A stretch of DNA of 46,216 nucleotides from Methylobacter sp. (lineage in GTDB: Bacteria > Pseudomonadota > Gammaproteobacteria > Methylococcales > Methylomonadaceae), in contig JAUXXQ010000191.1 of NCBI GenBank assembly GCA_030684815.1, forward strand, positions 1 to 46,216. Direction: 5' to 3'. The position numbers and the translations under genes were made by a program. How positions within the stretch are numbered: the first letter of the stretch is position 1; each line of letters starts with the position of its first letter. Positions 7,579 through 19,231 of the stretch are shown here, one piece after another. The notes under the pieces are model-generated. The model made no database searches. It saw only the letters and a program-made list of their open reading frames with translations, and had not been told where the DNA came from.

Positions 7579-8181
7579 TTATCGATTCGGAAAGTGTGCC
7601 TGTGCTAACGCCCTAATCGCCGTTTCTTCCATTGGTTGCACGGTTGCCAGCGCCCACAAATCAAACTGGGGTTCACGCCGTATAGCTGCCACCATGGCAA
7701 AACCGGCCGCTTGTAAGGTTGCCGTTAAGACTTTTTGGGTAAAACCGCAACGGTGCGCCATGTACAGGTTGCCCTGAGCCATGGCCGGGCGATGTCCGTA
7801 AAGAATATCAAGAGGAGCAATAGGGCCGGCTGGCGCGGTATAGGCGGGTTCAGTGAGTTTGTCCTCTGCAACCAGTGCGCAGACTGATTGCAGGTCGGGA
7901 CAGGTAATCACGGCAAAACCGTCAGCCGCCAATACGCGCCGGAATTCAGCGAGTGCTACCGGTACTTCGTGCGGATAAAGATGTTCAATATTATGGCTGG
8001 AGAAAATTGCATCGACCGATGTATCAGCTACTGCCGACATATCGGTCATGGTGCCGACAATATCAGGGTTTACCTGATCATCAATATCCAGGCGCTGTTC
8101 ATGCCATTCCGGGGTATTAAATCCCGCCGTGGTGCTGTCTTTACGTTTCGGCCCGCAGCCGACGTGGAGAAAGGTTTTCAT
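7579..8181 (-). CDS. Class I SAM-dependent methyltransferase-like protein
   Basis: A 200-residue protein with a methyltransferase type 11 fold. The glycine motif is 'LHVGCGPKRK' at residues 5-14. Next come an acidic strand end 'QRLDIDDQVNPDIVG', motif 'DAIFSSHNIEHLYPHEV' at about 58-74, and 'EFRRVLAADGFAVITCPD'. It resembles predicted SAM-dependent methyltransferases such as those in sugar or polyketide clusters, but the substrate cannot be told. It lies between speE and ubiK on the same strand, with a modest GAGC ribosome site. A short GTGGGAGCGACGCC repeat sits just downstream. Confidence 0.85.
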   Translation of the reverse strand: MKTFLHVGCGPKRKDSTTAGFNTPEWHEQRLDIDDQVNPDIVGTMTDMSAVADTSVDAIFSSHNIEHLYPHEVPVALAEFRRVLAADGFAVITCPDLQSVCALVAEDKLTEPAYTAPAGPIAPLDILYGHRPAMAQGNLYMAHRCGFTQKVLTATLQAAGFAMVAAIRREPQFDLWALATVQPMEETAIRALAQAHFPNR

Positions 8182-8240
8182 GATGATTTGCTCAATAAAG
8201 TCGGTAAAGAATGACGGCTATTTTTGTCTAAAAAGTCTGC

Positions 8241-9092
8241 TTACAAACCAAACGCCTTCTTAAAAAACTCAGGCTGCGCCAATGCGGCTTTGTGTATGTC
8301 GATATTATAGTAAGTGGTATCGAACGGTTTGCTCGCGCTGTCAGCTTCTCTGAACTTGCTCAAATCGCCTTTGCTGGCAATGGTGGCGCTCCACCAGCCG
8401 GATGGGTACAAGCATTGCGGAAAGAACAAGGTTTGCAAATTGTTAAAGCCGGACGCGCTCATTGCCGCACGCATTTCGCCGATTAACTTGACATGGTACA
8501 AAGCCGATTCGCTTTGCTGTACCACCATGCCGTTTTCCGACAGGCAGGCGAAACAGTCGCGGTAAAATTCTTCGCTGAACAAGCCTAAAGCCGGACCCAC
8601 TGGATCGGTGCTGTCGACGATAATAATATCCACCGAATTCGGCGCGGCGTCTTTAACCCATTTGATGCCGTCGATAAATTTCAGATCGGCTCTAGGATCG
8701 TTATTGGATTCGCACAACTCAGGGAAATAAATTTCCGCCAAACGTGTGACCCGCTCATCAATATCAATTTGCACCGCTTGTTCCACCGACGGATGTTTTA
8801 ACACTTCGCGCAAGGTGCCGCAGTCGCCGCCGCCGATAATCCATACCCGTTTGGGATCGGGATGGGTAAATAACGCCGGATGGCTCATCATTTCATGGTA
8901 AAAAAAGTTGTCGCGGGTCGAGACCATGGTGCAGCCGTCAATGATCATCAAGTTGCCGAACGTTTCGGTTTCGTAGATTTCAAGGTGTTGGAACTCGGAT
9001 TGTTCCTCGTGCAGTTTTTGTTTAATTTTTAACGAAAAGGCCGAACCTGCGTCGGCGTGTTGCTCGGTAAACCACTCGGATGGATTTAGCAT
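8241..9092 (-). CDS. speE: Polyamine aminopropyltransferase (spermidine synthase)
   Basis: A 283-residue SpeE. It has the N-terminal beta domain ('WFTEQHADAGSAFSLKI'), the nucleotide motif 'VWIIGGGDCGTLREVLKH', 'VEQAVQIDIDERV', and the catalytic-loop 'IIIVDSTDPVGPA' with the key Asp. It transfers the aminopropyl group of decarboxylated SAM to putrescine to give spermidine. The ATG at 9092 is preceded by AGGAATACAC and matches the family N-terminus; an in-frame ATG at 9146 adds 18 residues without support. No speD is in the window. An agmatine deiminase gene at 28290 could feed the same polyamine pathway. Confidence 0.95.
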   Translation of the reverse strand: MLNPSEWFTEQHADAGSAFSLKIKQKLHEEQSEFQHLEIYETETFGNLMIIDGCTMVSTRDNFFYHEMMSHPALFTHPDPKRVWIIGGGDCGTLREVLKHPSVEQAVQIDIDERVTRLAEIYFPELCESNNDPRADLKFIDGIKWVKDAAPNSVDIIIVDSTDPVGPALGLFSEEFYRDCFACLSENGMVVQQSESALYHVKLIGEMRAAMSASGFNNLQTLFFPQCLYPSGWWSATIASKGDLSKFREADSASKPFDTTYYNIDIHKAALAQPEFFKKAFGL

Positions 9093-9184
9093 GTGTATTC
9101 CTGAAGAAGCCAATAAATGGCTGGGCATTATATTAGAATTCGGCATGGGTTAGGCATAAAACAAATTTTGGTGTGAAAATGGGC

Positions 9185-9345
9185 AACTACTCAGGGACTG
9201 TTAAAAATGACTAAATAGAACACGGATGCCAACAGTAGGCGCTTTAGGCGACACAGATGGGACGGGTTTACACAGATTTTTTTAAAATATACCGTTCTTT
9301 ATCCGTGATTATCCGTTTGATCCGCGCCATCCGTGTTCTATTTTA
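9185..9345. repeat. Repeat family B, copy 1
   Basis: This repeat starts AACTACTCAG, then AAATAGAACACGGATG, several ACACAGAT/ATCCGT words and CCATCCGTGTTCTATTTT. It shares order and wording with 29341-29557, 36565-36671 and 44036-44167. The central part is self-complementary (ACACGGAT against ATCCGTGT). It fills the space between speE and the deacetylase gene, followed by a TTTCGTG-type fragment of family D. It has no coding capacity. Confidence 0.7.
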
Positions 9346-9424
9346 TTTTTCGTGTCCCCGGTGATCTTCGTGGTGATCCTCTTTTTGCCGACATTACTGA
9401 AGAAACGCGTTGCTGCCGGTTGTT

Positions 9425-10195
9425 TCACAAACGCTTGGGGTCAAAATGAAGCAGCCGAAAACCTTGCTGCTGCAAATGGCTGACAATTTCGTCGAGATGG
9501 CCGTAGGTAGTGGGTCGGGTATCATGAAACACCAAGACGCAGGGATAAGGCTTAGCCCATGCCGCCAGTATGGCTTGCGTCTTTTGCTTAACTTCATCAA
9601 CGGTGATGCCCGGTATGGCGTCGCCTGCCGACTCGCCCATCACGATTTGATAACCTAAGCGCGTGGCGGTTTCACGCACCGTTGCGGTGAGAATAAAATA
9701 AGGCGGCCTAAACAAGCGGTTGTTTGCGGCGCCTAAAACCGGTTCAGCAATAATTTCCCACTCGCTAAATTCTCTCAGCACAGCCTCGGGCGTGTCCAAC
9801 CAGGGCCATTTAAACCACGGGTGACGCACTGTATGGTTGCCGATACTGTGTCCGGCCTGTTTGATGCGCCGGGCAATGTCTGGATATTTCGCAACGCTGC
9901 CTTTGTCAGTCCAAAGCTCGTAGGGAGCGTAATACATCCGCCGCTGCCAAAATTCATCCGGCGCATCGGCCAACAGAAAAAAACCGGCTTTTACCGGCGT
10001 ACCGTCAACAGCCTTCAATCTCGCCAACAGTTCCAGTACACGCCCGGTTGTCTCAGGCAGCGGCCCGTCATCAAAGCTGAGCATAAACTCGGTATTGTTT
10101 GCTGGGATCTGCCCTTGCAGGCCGGCATCAAGTCCGGTCGTGCAGCCTGCCATAAGGCTCGCGACAGTGAGGATTAGCCGAATAAAATGCGTCAT
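9425..10195 (-). CDS. Polysaccharide deacetylase family lipoprotein
   Basis: A 256-residue protein. The N-terminal lipoprotein signal ends in lipobox 'LMAGC' (Cys18), so it is predicted to be membrane-anchored in the periplasm. The NodB-homology domain follows: 'SFDDGP' (catalytic Asp and metal Asp), 'GHSIGNHTVRHPW' (metal His pair), 'LFRPPYF', and a C-terminal 'VLVFHDTRPTTYGHLDEIV' containing the catalytic His region. It should remove N- or O-acetyl groups from a polysaccharide such as peptidoglycan or an exopolysaccharide. It is monocistronic and divergent from the TRL-like gene. Confidence 0.88.
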   Translation of the reverse strand: MTHFIRLILTVASLMAGCTTGLDAGLQGQIPANNTEFMLSFDDGPLPETTGRVLELLARLKAVDGTPVKAGFFLLADAPDEFWQRRMYYAPYELWTDKGSVAKYPDIARRIKQAGHSIGNHTVRHPWFKWPWLDTPEAVLREFSEWEIIAEPVLGAANNRLFRPPYFILTATVRETATRLGYQIVMGESAGDAIPGITVDEVKQKTQAILAAWAKPYPCVLVFHDTRPTTYGHLDEIVSHLQQQGFRLLHFDPKRL

Positions 10196-10452
10196 GGTTA
10201 CTTTTTAATGCCTTTCAATGCGCTATTTTCGCACGTATTTTTAAGCAGCCACACCTCAACATACATCGTGGGCGGCTACAACCCTGGTTGACATACGCCT
10301 GTCATACAACATAGAAGGCGCACTTTAGTCAGTCGGTACGCTATCGTACAGACGGACAAAGTCTGCTGCTTTAAATTAACGTCCCGAGCAGGTATCAATC
10401 CAAACTAAAAAGATTAAGCCTATTAACCCTCTCATTTTCTGGAGAAACCACT

Positions 10453-10857
10453 ATGACTTTGGCGCAAACTAACGATACATCAATAGAACTGAATAACACT
10501 TTTGACCAAACCGCAAGACAAAGGCGGGGCATCATCAAGCCCTTGATGACGCTTGGCGTGTTTAGCCTCGTCGTCGGCCTTAGCGGTTGCATGATCGTCG
10601 ATTCGCCGATTAAAGGCATGATGGGCACCGAAGTTATCTGGGGCGACATAGCAACCGGCGAAACCGCCGACCCTCGCACCTTGAAAGAAGGCAAAGCCTG
10701 TGCAGAATCCATTCTGGGCTTGCTGGCGCGCGGCGATGCCAGTGTGCGGGCGGCCAAACAAAATGGCAACATCAAGGAAGTCATTTCAGTAGATCACTCA
10801 GCCAGGAACTTCCTTAACATTGTCGGCGAGTGGTGCACGATAGTGAGAGGCCACTAA
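10453..10857 (+). CDS. TRL-like family probable lipoprotein
   Basis: A 134-residue protein whose C-terminal two thirds match the TRL (tRNA-locus) domain pattern: 'SPIKGMMGTEVIWGD', then 'GKACAESILGLLARGDAS', and a closing 'EWCTIVRG'. A hydrophobic segment at about 32-47 ends in a lipobox-like 'GLSGC'. The N-terminal extension of about 25 residues before the basic 'RQRRG' is long for a lipoprotein signal, but GGAG sits eight bases before the ATG and supports this start. The family's function is unknown. It precedes the acyltransferase gene by 30 bases. Confidence 0.65.
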   Translation: MTLAQTNDTSIELNNTFDQTARQRRGIIKPLMTLGVFSLVVGLSGCMIVDSPIKGMMGTEVIWGDIATGETADPRTLKEGKACAESILGLLARGDASVRAAKQNGNIKEVISVDHSARNFLNIVGEWCTIVRGH

Positions 10858-10887
10858 ACACCACGTTTCGGTCGAGATCGCAAGCCC

Positions 10888-11784
10888 ATGAAACAGGTTT
10901 GGCTGGAATTGCCGGAAAGGAGCAATCTGTTTTGGCTGAACATGATCAAATGGATTGCGCTGCGGTTTGGGCGCTGGTTATCGTGCCTTTTGCTTTACCC
11001 GATTGCAGCCTATTTCGTCATCTTCTCGCACCGCACCCGTGCCGCCTCCTGCAATTATCTGCGTCGGGTTTTGGGGTACGATTGCGGCTGGGGCGAAGTG
11101 TTTCGGCATTACCACACCTTCGCCTGTACCTTGCTGGATAGGCTGTATCTTTTTGCCGGTCAGGAACAGCATCTGTCTATCCGCATACACGGACAGGACG
11201 TGCTAGACCATTACGCCCAGTCCGGGCGCGGCTGTCTGCTGGTTGGTGCGCATCTTGGCAGCTTTGAAATTATTCGGGCAGTGGGGCAGTTGCAGAGCAA
11301 ATACGCTATAAAAGCGCTTGTTTACGGCGAAGGCACGCCGCGTATTACCGGGCTGTTCCAAAAACTGAATCCGGCATTGTTTAAAGACATCATCTATATG
11401 GGCGGTCTCGGTTCCTTAATTGGGCTCGAACAATACGCGCAACAAGGCGGCATCATTGCGCTGATGGGGGATAGAAGTGTGCAGGCCAGCAAACGTATCC
11501 GCTGCGAATTTTTCGGCGAACCGGCCTGGTTTCCTGAAGCCCCTGCCCTGCTGTCGCGCATTCTTGACATGCCTCTGGTTTTATTTTTCTGTCTGCACCG
11601 GAGCGAAGGGCATTACGAGGTGTGGTTTGAACACCTGGCCGACCCGATGCAAGCCGTTCGAGACCAGCGTGAAGCCGCTGCCCACAGCATCATGCAGCGC
11701 TACGCCAACCGTCTGGAACATTACTGCCGGCTGGCGCCTTATAACTGGTTCAATTTTTATAATTTCTGGCAGTCAGACGAATAA
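10888..11784 (+). CDS. LpxL/HtrB-like lysophospholipid acyltransferase family protein
   Basis: A 298-residue membrane-associated acyltransferase. An N-terminal hydrophobic helix (about 28-50) is followed by the catalytic 'GAHLGSFEIIRA' motif (H-x4-E type, about residues 118-129), a 'GGIIALMGDRSVQ' segment and the C-terminal 'LAPYNWFNFYNFW'. LpxL-type enzymes add acyl chains to lipid A. This divergent branch, next to a GT2 glycosyltransferase, is often seen in glycolipid or aryl-polyene-like lipid gene sets. The neighbouring glycosyltransferase starts 62 bases downstream. The exact acceptor is not inferable. Confidence 0.85.
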   Translation: MKQVWLELPERSNLFWLNMIKWIALRFGRWLSCLLLYPIAAYFVIFSHRTRAASCNYLRRVLGYDCGWGEVFRHYHTFACTLLDRLYLFAGQEQHLSIRIHGQDVLDHYAQSGRGCLLVGAHLGSFEIIRAVGQLQSKYAIKALVYGEGTPRITGLFQKLNPALFKDIIYMGGLGSLIGLEQYAQQGGIIALMGDRSVQASKRIRCEFFGEPAWFPEAPALLSRILDMPLVLFFCLHRSEGHYEVWFEHLADPMQAVRDQREAAAHSIMQRYANRLEHYCRLAPYNWFNFYNFWQSDE

Positions 11785-11846
11785 AATTCCTGCCAGTATC
11801 TCCGGTATAGTGCCGGACAATTGTTCAGTGTGAATGGAGAGATGGC

Positions 11847-12605
11847 ATGAACGGAAGAAACGAATATGTATTAGTCATCCCGGCCTACAACGAATCCGCC
11901 ACTATCCGCGAGGTGGTGCTGGGTGCTTTGCAGCATTTTGGCACCGTCATTGTGGTTGATGACGGTTCCAGCGATGGCACCCTGAAAAAAATCGCCGATT
12001 TGCCGGTGACGCTAAAACACCATCATGAAAACAGGGGGAAAGCCGCGAGCTTATGGAATGGTATGCAGGAGGCGCTAAAACTGGGCGCAAAAGGCATAGT
12101 CACCATGGACGGGGACGGCCAGCACGATCCATCCGACCTGCCAAAACTGTTGCGGGCGGCGGAAAATCACCCGGACAAACTGGTGATCGGCTCCCGTTTA
12201 TGGAACCGCGATAAAATCCCCAAAGCCCGCTACCGCGCCAACCGTTTCGCCAACTTTTGGATAGCCTGGGCTTCAGGCCAGGCCATTGAAGATAGCCAGT
12301 CGGGATTTAGGGTCTATCCCGCGCAACTGATCCGGCTGTGCCGATTCGAGTTGGGTCGTGAGCAAAGTTTTGTTTTCGAAAGCGAGATCATCATTGAAGC
12401 CGCCCGCCACCGGTTTTTATGCCTGTTCCAGCCGGTACAAACGACTTACCCCAAAAATGCCCGCCCCAGCCATTTTCGTCCGGTGAAGGACATTGCCCGA
12501 ATCACCCGCATGGTCGCCTGGCGCCTGTTTATCCGGGGGTTTTTTCTGCCCGGCTTATGGCGCAGCCTGAGTGAAAATCAGGGGCTAAAACCTCAAAAAC
12601 TTTAG
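11847..12605 (+). CDS. Glycosyltransferase family 2 (DPM/DPG-synthase-like)
   Basis: A 252-residue GT-A fold enzyme: 'VLVIPAYNESATIREVV' at the N-terminus, 'VIVVDDGSSDGT', 'NRGKAASLWNGM' and the metal-binding 'VTMDGDGQHDP' (DXD-like). The acceptor region includes 'DSQSGFRVYP'. It has no multi-span membrane tail, unlike dolichol-phosphate mannose synthases with GtrA domains. GGAGAGATGGC before the ATG supports the start. With the upstream acyltransferase it probably modifies a lipid carrier or glycolipid; the sugar is unknown. Its 3' end faces the AGCS symporter gene with only five bases between them. Confidence 0.9.
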   Translation: MNGRNEYVLVIPAYNESATIREVVLGALQHFGTVIVVDDGSSDGTLKKIADLPVTLKHHHENRGKAASLWNGMQEALKLGAKGIVTMDGDGQHDPSDLPKLLRAAENHPDKLVIGSRLWNRDKIPKARYRANRFANFWIAWASGQAIEDSQSGFRVYPAQLIRLCRFELGREQSFVFESEIIIEAARHRFLCLFQPVQTTYPKNARPSHFRPVKDIARITRMVAWRLFIRGFFLPGLWRSLSENQGLKPQKL

Positions 12606-12610
12606 ACGGC

Positions 12611-13933
12611 TCATGACTTAAAATACCGGTCGGTTTCTTCCTTCACCACATTGGACAAAATTAACAGGCCTATCAAATTCGGAATGGCCATCATGCCGTT
12701 CATCAGGTCGGAAAAATTCCAGACAAACTCCAAATTCATCATGGCGCCAATCAGCACCACTGCGATGAATAAAATTCGATAGACGCGAATGACGCGCGCG
12801 CCAAACAAATATTCAACCGCCTTTTCGCCATAGTAATTCCAGCCAATCAACGTGGAATAAGCAAATAGCGCCGTTGCAAAGGCCACAATCAGTTTGCCGG
12901 TGACGCCCAAGGTTTCAGCAAAGCTGGCGCTGGTTAATTGCCCGGCATCGACGCCTTGCGTCCACGCATTTGCGGTCAAAATAACCAACGCCGTTATGGT
13001 GCAAACCAACAAAGTGTCGATAAAAGTTTGGGTCATGCTGACCAAGGCTTGTTTGACCGGGTCATTGGTGCGTGCTGCGGCGGCGGCAATCGGTGCAGAC
13101 CCCAAGCCCGATTCATTGGAAAACACCCCGCGCGCAATACCGAAACGCATCGCGGCTGCAATGGTTGCCCCGGCAAAACCGCCGCTAGCCGCCGCCGGTG
13201 AAAAAGCATGGTGAAAAATCAATGCGAAGGCATGCGGGATTTCAGCGGCATTGAGCACCAGTATTGTGAGTGCTGAGCCGACATAGCCGACAATCATAAA
13301 CGGCACCAGAATGGAAGTGAATTTGCCAATGGTGCGGATGCCGCCCAGAATTACCAAAGCGGTCAACACCATCAAGACAAGGCCGGTCACCCACGGTTCT
13401 ACCTGGAACGTGGCCTCAAGAATTTTGGCGGTGGCGTTGGCCTGCGTCATGTTGCCGATACCAAAAGTCGCCAATGCAGTGAACAAGGCGAATAGCCAGC
13501 CCAGTTTCGGCAATCCGGCACCTTTCGCCAAATAATACATGGGGCCGCCGCGCATACCGTGCTCGCCTTTTTCGCGGTATTTCACCGCCAACACCGCTTC
13601 CGCATATTTGGTGGCCATGCCCACCAAGCCGGTCATCCACATCCAAAATACCGCGCCCGGCCCGCCCAGCGTAATCGCCGTGGCAACGCCGACAATATTG
13701 CCGATGCCTACGGTAGCTGCAAGTGCAGTCATCAACGCGGCGAAATGGCTGATATCGCCCGCGTGACCATGGTCTTTATGGAAAATCATCCGCAGAGCCA
13801 GCGGCAATACCCGAAATTGCAAGCCTTTCAACAACACGGTCAGATAAAGCCCAGTGCCGACCAATAAAATCAACATCGGCGCCCCCCAAACCCAACCGGA
13901 CAGCGTTGCAATCAGTGTTTCAAAAAAATTCAT
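12611..13933 (-). CDS. Alanine/glycine:cation symporter family protein (AGCS)
   Basis: A 440-residue membrane protein with about eleven hydrophobic helices. AGCS signatures are present: 'GAVFWMWMTGLVGMATKYAE', 'GGPMYYLAKGAG' and 'GIARGVFSNESGLGSAPIA'. Family members import alanine or glycine with Na+ or H+. The ATG at 13933 has GGAG six bases upstream and is preferred to the ATG at 13945, which overlaps that ribosome site. It lies 56 bases downstream of nhaR on the same strand, so a Na+-responsive regulator and a Na+-coupled transporter may share a transcript. Confidence 0.93.
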   Translation of the reverse strand: MNFFETLIATLSGWVWGAPMLILLVGTGLYLTVLLKGLQFRVLPLALRMIFHKDHGHAGDISHFAALMTALAATVGIGNIVGVATAITLGGPGAVFWMWMTGLVGMATKYAEAVLAVKYREKGEHGMRGGPMYYLAKGAGLPKLGWLFALFTALATFGIGNMTQANATAKILEATFQVEPWVTGLVLMVLTALVILGGIRTIGKFTSILVPFMIVGYVGSALTILVLNAAEIPHAFALIFHHAFSPAAASGGFAGATIAAAMRFGIARGVFSNESGLGSAPIAAAAARTNDPVKQALVSMTQTFIDTLLVCTITALVILTANAWTQGVDAGQLTSASFAETLGVTGKLIVAFATALFAYSTLIGWNYYGEKAVEYLFGARVIRVYRILFIAVVLIGAMMNLEFVWNFSDLMNGMMAIPNLIGLLILSNVVKEETDRYFKS

Positions 13934-13989
13934 TGATGTCTCCATTGTAAATTTAAACTAAACGTAACTACACGGGTAGCCGCCCGCTG

Positions 13990-14886
13990 TCAAAACAACT
14001 TTTCTCGGGCGTTGTCCAAAATGGCGGTTACAGCAGGATGCTTCAGTTTCCGGCGTGCGGTAATGGCATAAAAGCGTTCCTGCACCGCAGCAATCCGGCC
14101 GACAACCTCGACATCGTACTGGCGTTGGATTTCGGCCTCCACCGGGGTCGGCGCCACAAATAAACCCGTACCGCCGCTGCCGAAAGTTTTAATCAACGCA
14201 CTGTCCTCAATTTCTGCCTGAATTTTCGGGCTGATGCCTTCAGCGTCAAACCACTGGTCTAACGAACGCCGCAGCGCCGTGTTGCCGGTCGGCAATAAAA
14301 ACGGCGCGCCGGTCAGCGAGCGGGGGAAATCAGCACGATAAACAGCAGCCAATGGCGCAGTGCCAAATACGGTCACAGGACATTCGCCTAACAGATGGTT
14401 AAAGGCATTAGCCCCGCTGTTTGGCGTCAGCGGCGCATCAGCCAACACCAAGTCAACGTTCTGCAAGGCTATTTCCGCCAACAACCGCTCCGCCTTGTCC
14501 TCATAACAGAGGATTTGCACCGGTTCCGGCAGCCGGAACGCAGGTTCGATCAGGCGATACACAATCAGCTTGGGCAACGCATCCGCGACCCCGACAGTCA
14601 GCCGCAACGGCCCGCCGCTGGGGCGGCCTTTCAATGTGTTGGACAATTCGCGGCCCAGCGAAAAAATCTCATCGGCATAATGGAACACAATGCGCCCGGT
14701 TTCGGTCAATACCAGTTTCCGCCCGTTCTTGTAAAACAGCTTTTCCCCGATGGCTTGCTCAAACACCGACAATTGCCCGCTAATGGTCGGTTGCGCCAAA
14801 TGCAGTTTTTCGCAGGCGCGGGTGATGCTTTCCTCGCGCACCACGTTCCAAAAATAAAACAAATGTTGGTAGTTGATACGTTCCAT
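13990..14886 (-). CDS. nhaR: LysR-family regulator, NhaR-like
   Basis: A 298-residue LysR-type regulator. The N-terminal helix-turn-helix lies in 'ACEKLHLAQPTISGQLSVFE' and the effector domain begins near residue 90. The start 'MERINYQHLFYFWNVVREES' is characteristic of NhaR, the Na+-responsive activator of the nhaA antiporter in enterobacteria. No nhaA is near here. The neighbours are an AGCS symporter downstream and the divergent ppc gene, with a 117-base shared intergenic region that has a LysR-type T-N11-A palindrome. Control of ppc or the symporter is inferred from position. Confidence 0.88.
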   Translation of the reverse strand: MERINYQHLFYFWNVVREESITRACEKLHLAQPTISGQLSVFEQAIGEKLFYKNGRKLVLTETGRIVFHYADEIFSLGRELSNTLKGRPSGGPLRLTVGVADALPKLIVYRLIEPAFRLPEPVQILCYEDKAERLLAEIALQNVDLVLADAPLTPNSGANAFNHLLGECPVTVFGTAPLAAVYRADFPRSLTGAPFLLPTGNTALRRSLDQWFDAEGISPKIQAEIEDSALIKTFGSGGTGLFVAPTPVEAEIQRQYDVEVVGRIAAVQERFYAITARRKLKHPAVTAILDNAREKLF

Positions 14887-14899
14887 AGTCGCCTAATAC

Positions 14900-14914
14900 A
14901 TCGTAAATTTCGAT
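14900..14914. promoter_or_regulatory. Candidate LysR-type operator (T-N11-A palindrome)
   Basis: ATCG-TAAATTT-CGAT is a 15-bp interrupted palindrome in which T14901 and A14913 are spaced 11 bases apart, as in LysR boxes. It lies 13 bases upstream of the nhaR start and about 90 bases upstream of ppc, where an autoregulating LysR protein would bind. Only the symmetry and position support it. Confidence 0.4.
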
Positions 14915-14936
14915 AGTTTCATTCTAAACATTCTAT

Positions 14937-14965
14937 TTAACAATAACAAACTTTGCTTGTATGCT
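14937..14965 (+). promoter_or_regulatory. Candidate sigma-70 promoter for ppc
   Basis: TTAACA at 14937-14942 (5 of 6 to consensus) and TATGCT at 14960-14965 (4 of 6) are separated by 17 bases. The predicted start would leave a leader of about 30 bases carrying AAGGA before the ppc ATG. This rests on pattern match only. Confidence 0.45.
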
Positions 14966-15003
14966 AAGGCTAACTTTTTAAACCCACCGTAAGGAATCCG
15001 CTA

Positions 15004-17796
<2,793 letters not shown>

Positions 17797-17810
17797 TTTT
17801 TTGTCCACGA

Positions 17811-17838
17811 AAAGCACGAAAGCCACGAAAAAAAACAT
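17811..17838. repeat. Repeat family D fragment
   Basis: GTCCACGAAAAGCACGAAAG followed by CCACGAAA, the left arm of the family D inverted repeat, lies just after ppc. The right arm is missing. Fuller copies are at 29563-29695 and 40697-40775. Confidence 0.55.
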
Positions 17839-17922
17839 GCGGGGGGCAGCGGCTCCCCGTCATCACTATCGCATTAGCAAAAAAAACAGGGTGCTGATGC
17901 AGTACAATGCCTAGCTTATTTT

Positions 17923-18032
17923 TAAGTAGGTAAGCCTATTTCTTTTAACATTTACATTGCTATTGGCGGTAAAACAGCTAAAGCTGTTTTACTCCCAACT
18001 TGTTTGTTAAGAAACTTTTGAATGACTACTTA
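17923..18032. repeat. Repeat family A, copy 2
   Basis: This 110-bp copy starts TAAGTAGG and ends ACTACTTA. It lacks the 17 bases carrying the first palindrome of copy 1 but keeps the AACAGCTAAAGCTGTT stem. It lies in the 450-base gap between ppc and sua5. I see no gene in the rest of that gap. Confidence 0.7.
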
Positions 18033-18113
18033 TCACCATGAAAAGCATGAAGCTAATGAAGGGAAGGCTTCCTATACTACACGGGGTCATATTTGCAGAT
18101 GTTAAAATGCTGT

Positions 18114-18150
18114 AAAAATTGAACCCTAAAGCGCTTAGGTTCCAATTTTT
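18114..18150. terminator. Inverted repeat, possible terminator
   Basis: AAAAATTGAACCCTAA and TTAGGTTCCAATTTTT form an imperfect stem around a short AGCGC loop, with A and T runs at the two ends. This would suit a bidirectional intrinsic terminator. It is far from ppc (over 300 bases), so the role is uncertain. Confidence 0.35.
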
Positions 18151-18247
18151 CGCATCCGTGACAGCACGAAGCATATTTTCAAGTCCTTCATGGTAAAAAT
18201 AAACGACCTTTTTTTGAATCAGCACCCAAAAAACATAGAGTGAACCC

Positions 18248-19231
18248 ATGCAAGAACCTTCATCAAGCCTCATCGATAGCGCCGCCGACGTATTGCGTAA
18301 CGGCGGTTTAGTGGCCTTCCCTACCGAAACCGTTTACGGCCTGGGCGCCAATGCCTGCGATCCGGCGGCGGTGCGCCGCATTTTCGAAGCCAAGGGACGC
18401 CCGGCCGACCATCCGCTGATTATCCATTTACACAGCCTGGAAAACCTGGATTTTTGGGCAAATGATATAACCGAATCAGTCTGGCGGCTGGCGGAGCATT
18501 TCTGGCCGGGGCCACTAACACTGATCTTAAAACGACGGCACGCCCCGCTGACCGTAACCGGTGGGCAAGAAACAGTCGGCCTGCGCATTCCTAATCATCC
18601 GGTGGCCTTAGCCTTGCTAAAAGCATTCAACGGGGGTCTCGCCGCGCCATCGGCCAATCGTTTTGGCAAGGTAAGCCCTACCCGTGCAAAGCATGTGCGC
18701 GCCGAACTGGGCGACCGGGTCGATCTGATTTTGGAAGGCGGCCCGTGCCGTATGGGCGTGGAATCCACTATTCTTAGCTTAGTGGACGGGCAACCCCGGC
18801 TGTTGCGTCCTGGCTCCATTTCTCTGTCGGCGCTGCAAGAAGTGCTCGGCACTGAAATCCTGACACCAACCCCAGCAAGCAACATCCGTGCGCCGGGCAT
18901 GCTCAAATCGCATTACTCGCCGGAAACGCGGTTCGAGCTGTGCCCCAAAGACCAGCTTAACCGACGCGGCAATGAACTCGCCAGTTCCGGCTTACGCACG
19001 GCGGTGATGTTCATCGGTTCGGCACAAAAAGAACAGCCTGAACCTAAGGCGTTTACGCCCCTCTTTATGCCCGAGATTCCGGCGGACTACGCCAGAAAAC
19101 TGTACGCGGCTTTACGCCTGCTTGATAACGCCGAATTCGATGTGCTGTTGGCTGAATCGCCGCCCGATACGGAAGCCTGGCAGGCGGTCAATGACCGCCT
19201 GAAACGTGCAAGCTATAAAAACGAAGACTAA
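18248..19231 (+). CDS. L-threonylcarbamoyladenylate synthase (Sua5 type)
   Basis: A 327-residue Sua5-type enzyme. The YrdC domain (about 1-205) has 'GGLVAFPTETVYGLGANA' near the start, 'KGRPADHPLIIHL' and 'APSANRFGKVSPTRA'. It is followed by the 'APGMLKSHYSPE' linker and the C-terminal Sua5 domain. It makes threonylcarbamoyl-AMP from Thr, bicarbonate and ATP for t6A37 in ANN-decoding tRNAs. Many gammaproteobacteria use the shorter TsaC; this is the long form. An IS200/IS605-like end begins right at the stop codon, so the element inserted at the 3' boundary without disrupting the gene. Confidence 0.93.
   Translation: MQEPSSSLIDSAADVLRNGGLVAFPTETVYGLGANACDPAAVRRIFEAKGRPADHPLIIHLHSLENLDFWANDITESVWRLAEHFWPGPLTLILKRRHAPLTVTGGQETVGLRIPNHPVALALLKAFNGGLAAPSANRFGKVSPTRAKHVRAELGDRVDLILEGGPCRMGVESTILSLVDGQPRLLRPGSISLSALQEVLGTEILTPTPASNIRAPGMLKSHYSPETRFELCPKDQLNRRGNELASSGLRTAVMFIGSAQKEQPEPKAFTPLFMPEIPADYARKLYAALRLLDNAEFDVLLAESPPDTEAWQAVNDRLKRASYKNED

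Noticed and set aside
18007-18273. Minus-strand 88-codon open frame overlapping the start of sua5
   Set aside because: It runs through repeat A and the sua5 start, has no family resemblance, and looks like a chance frame.
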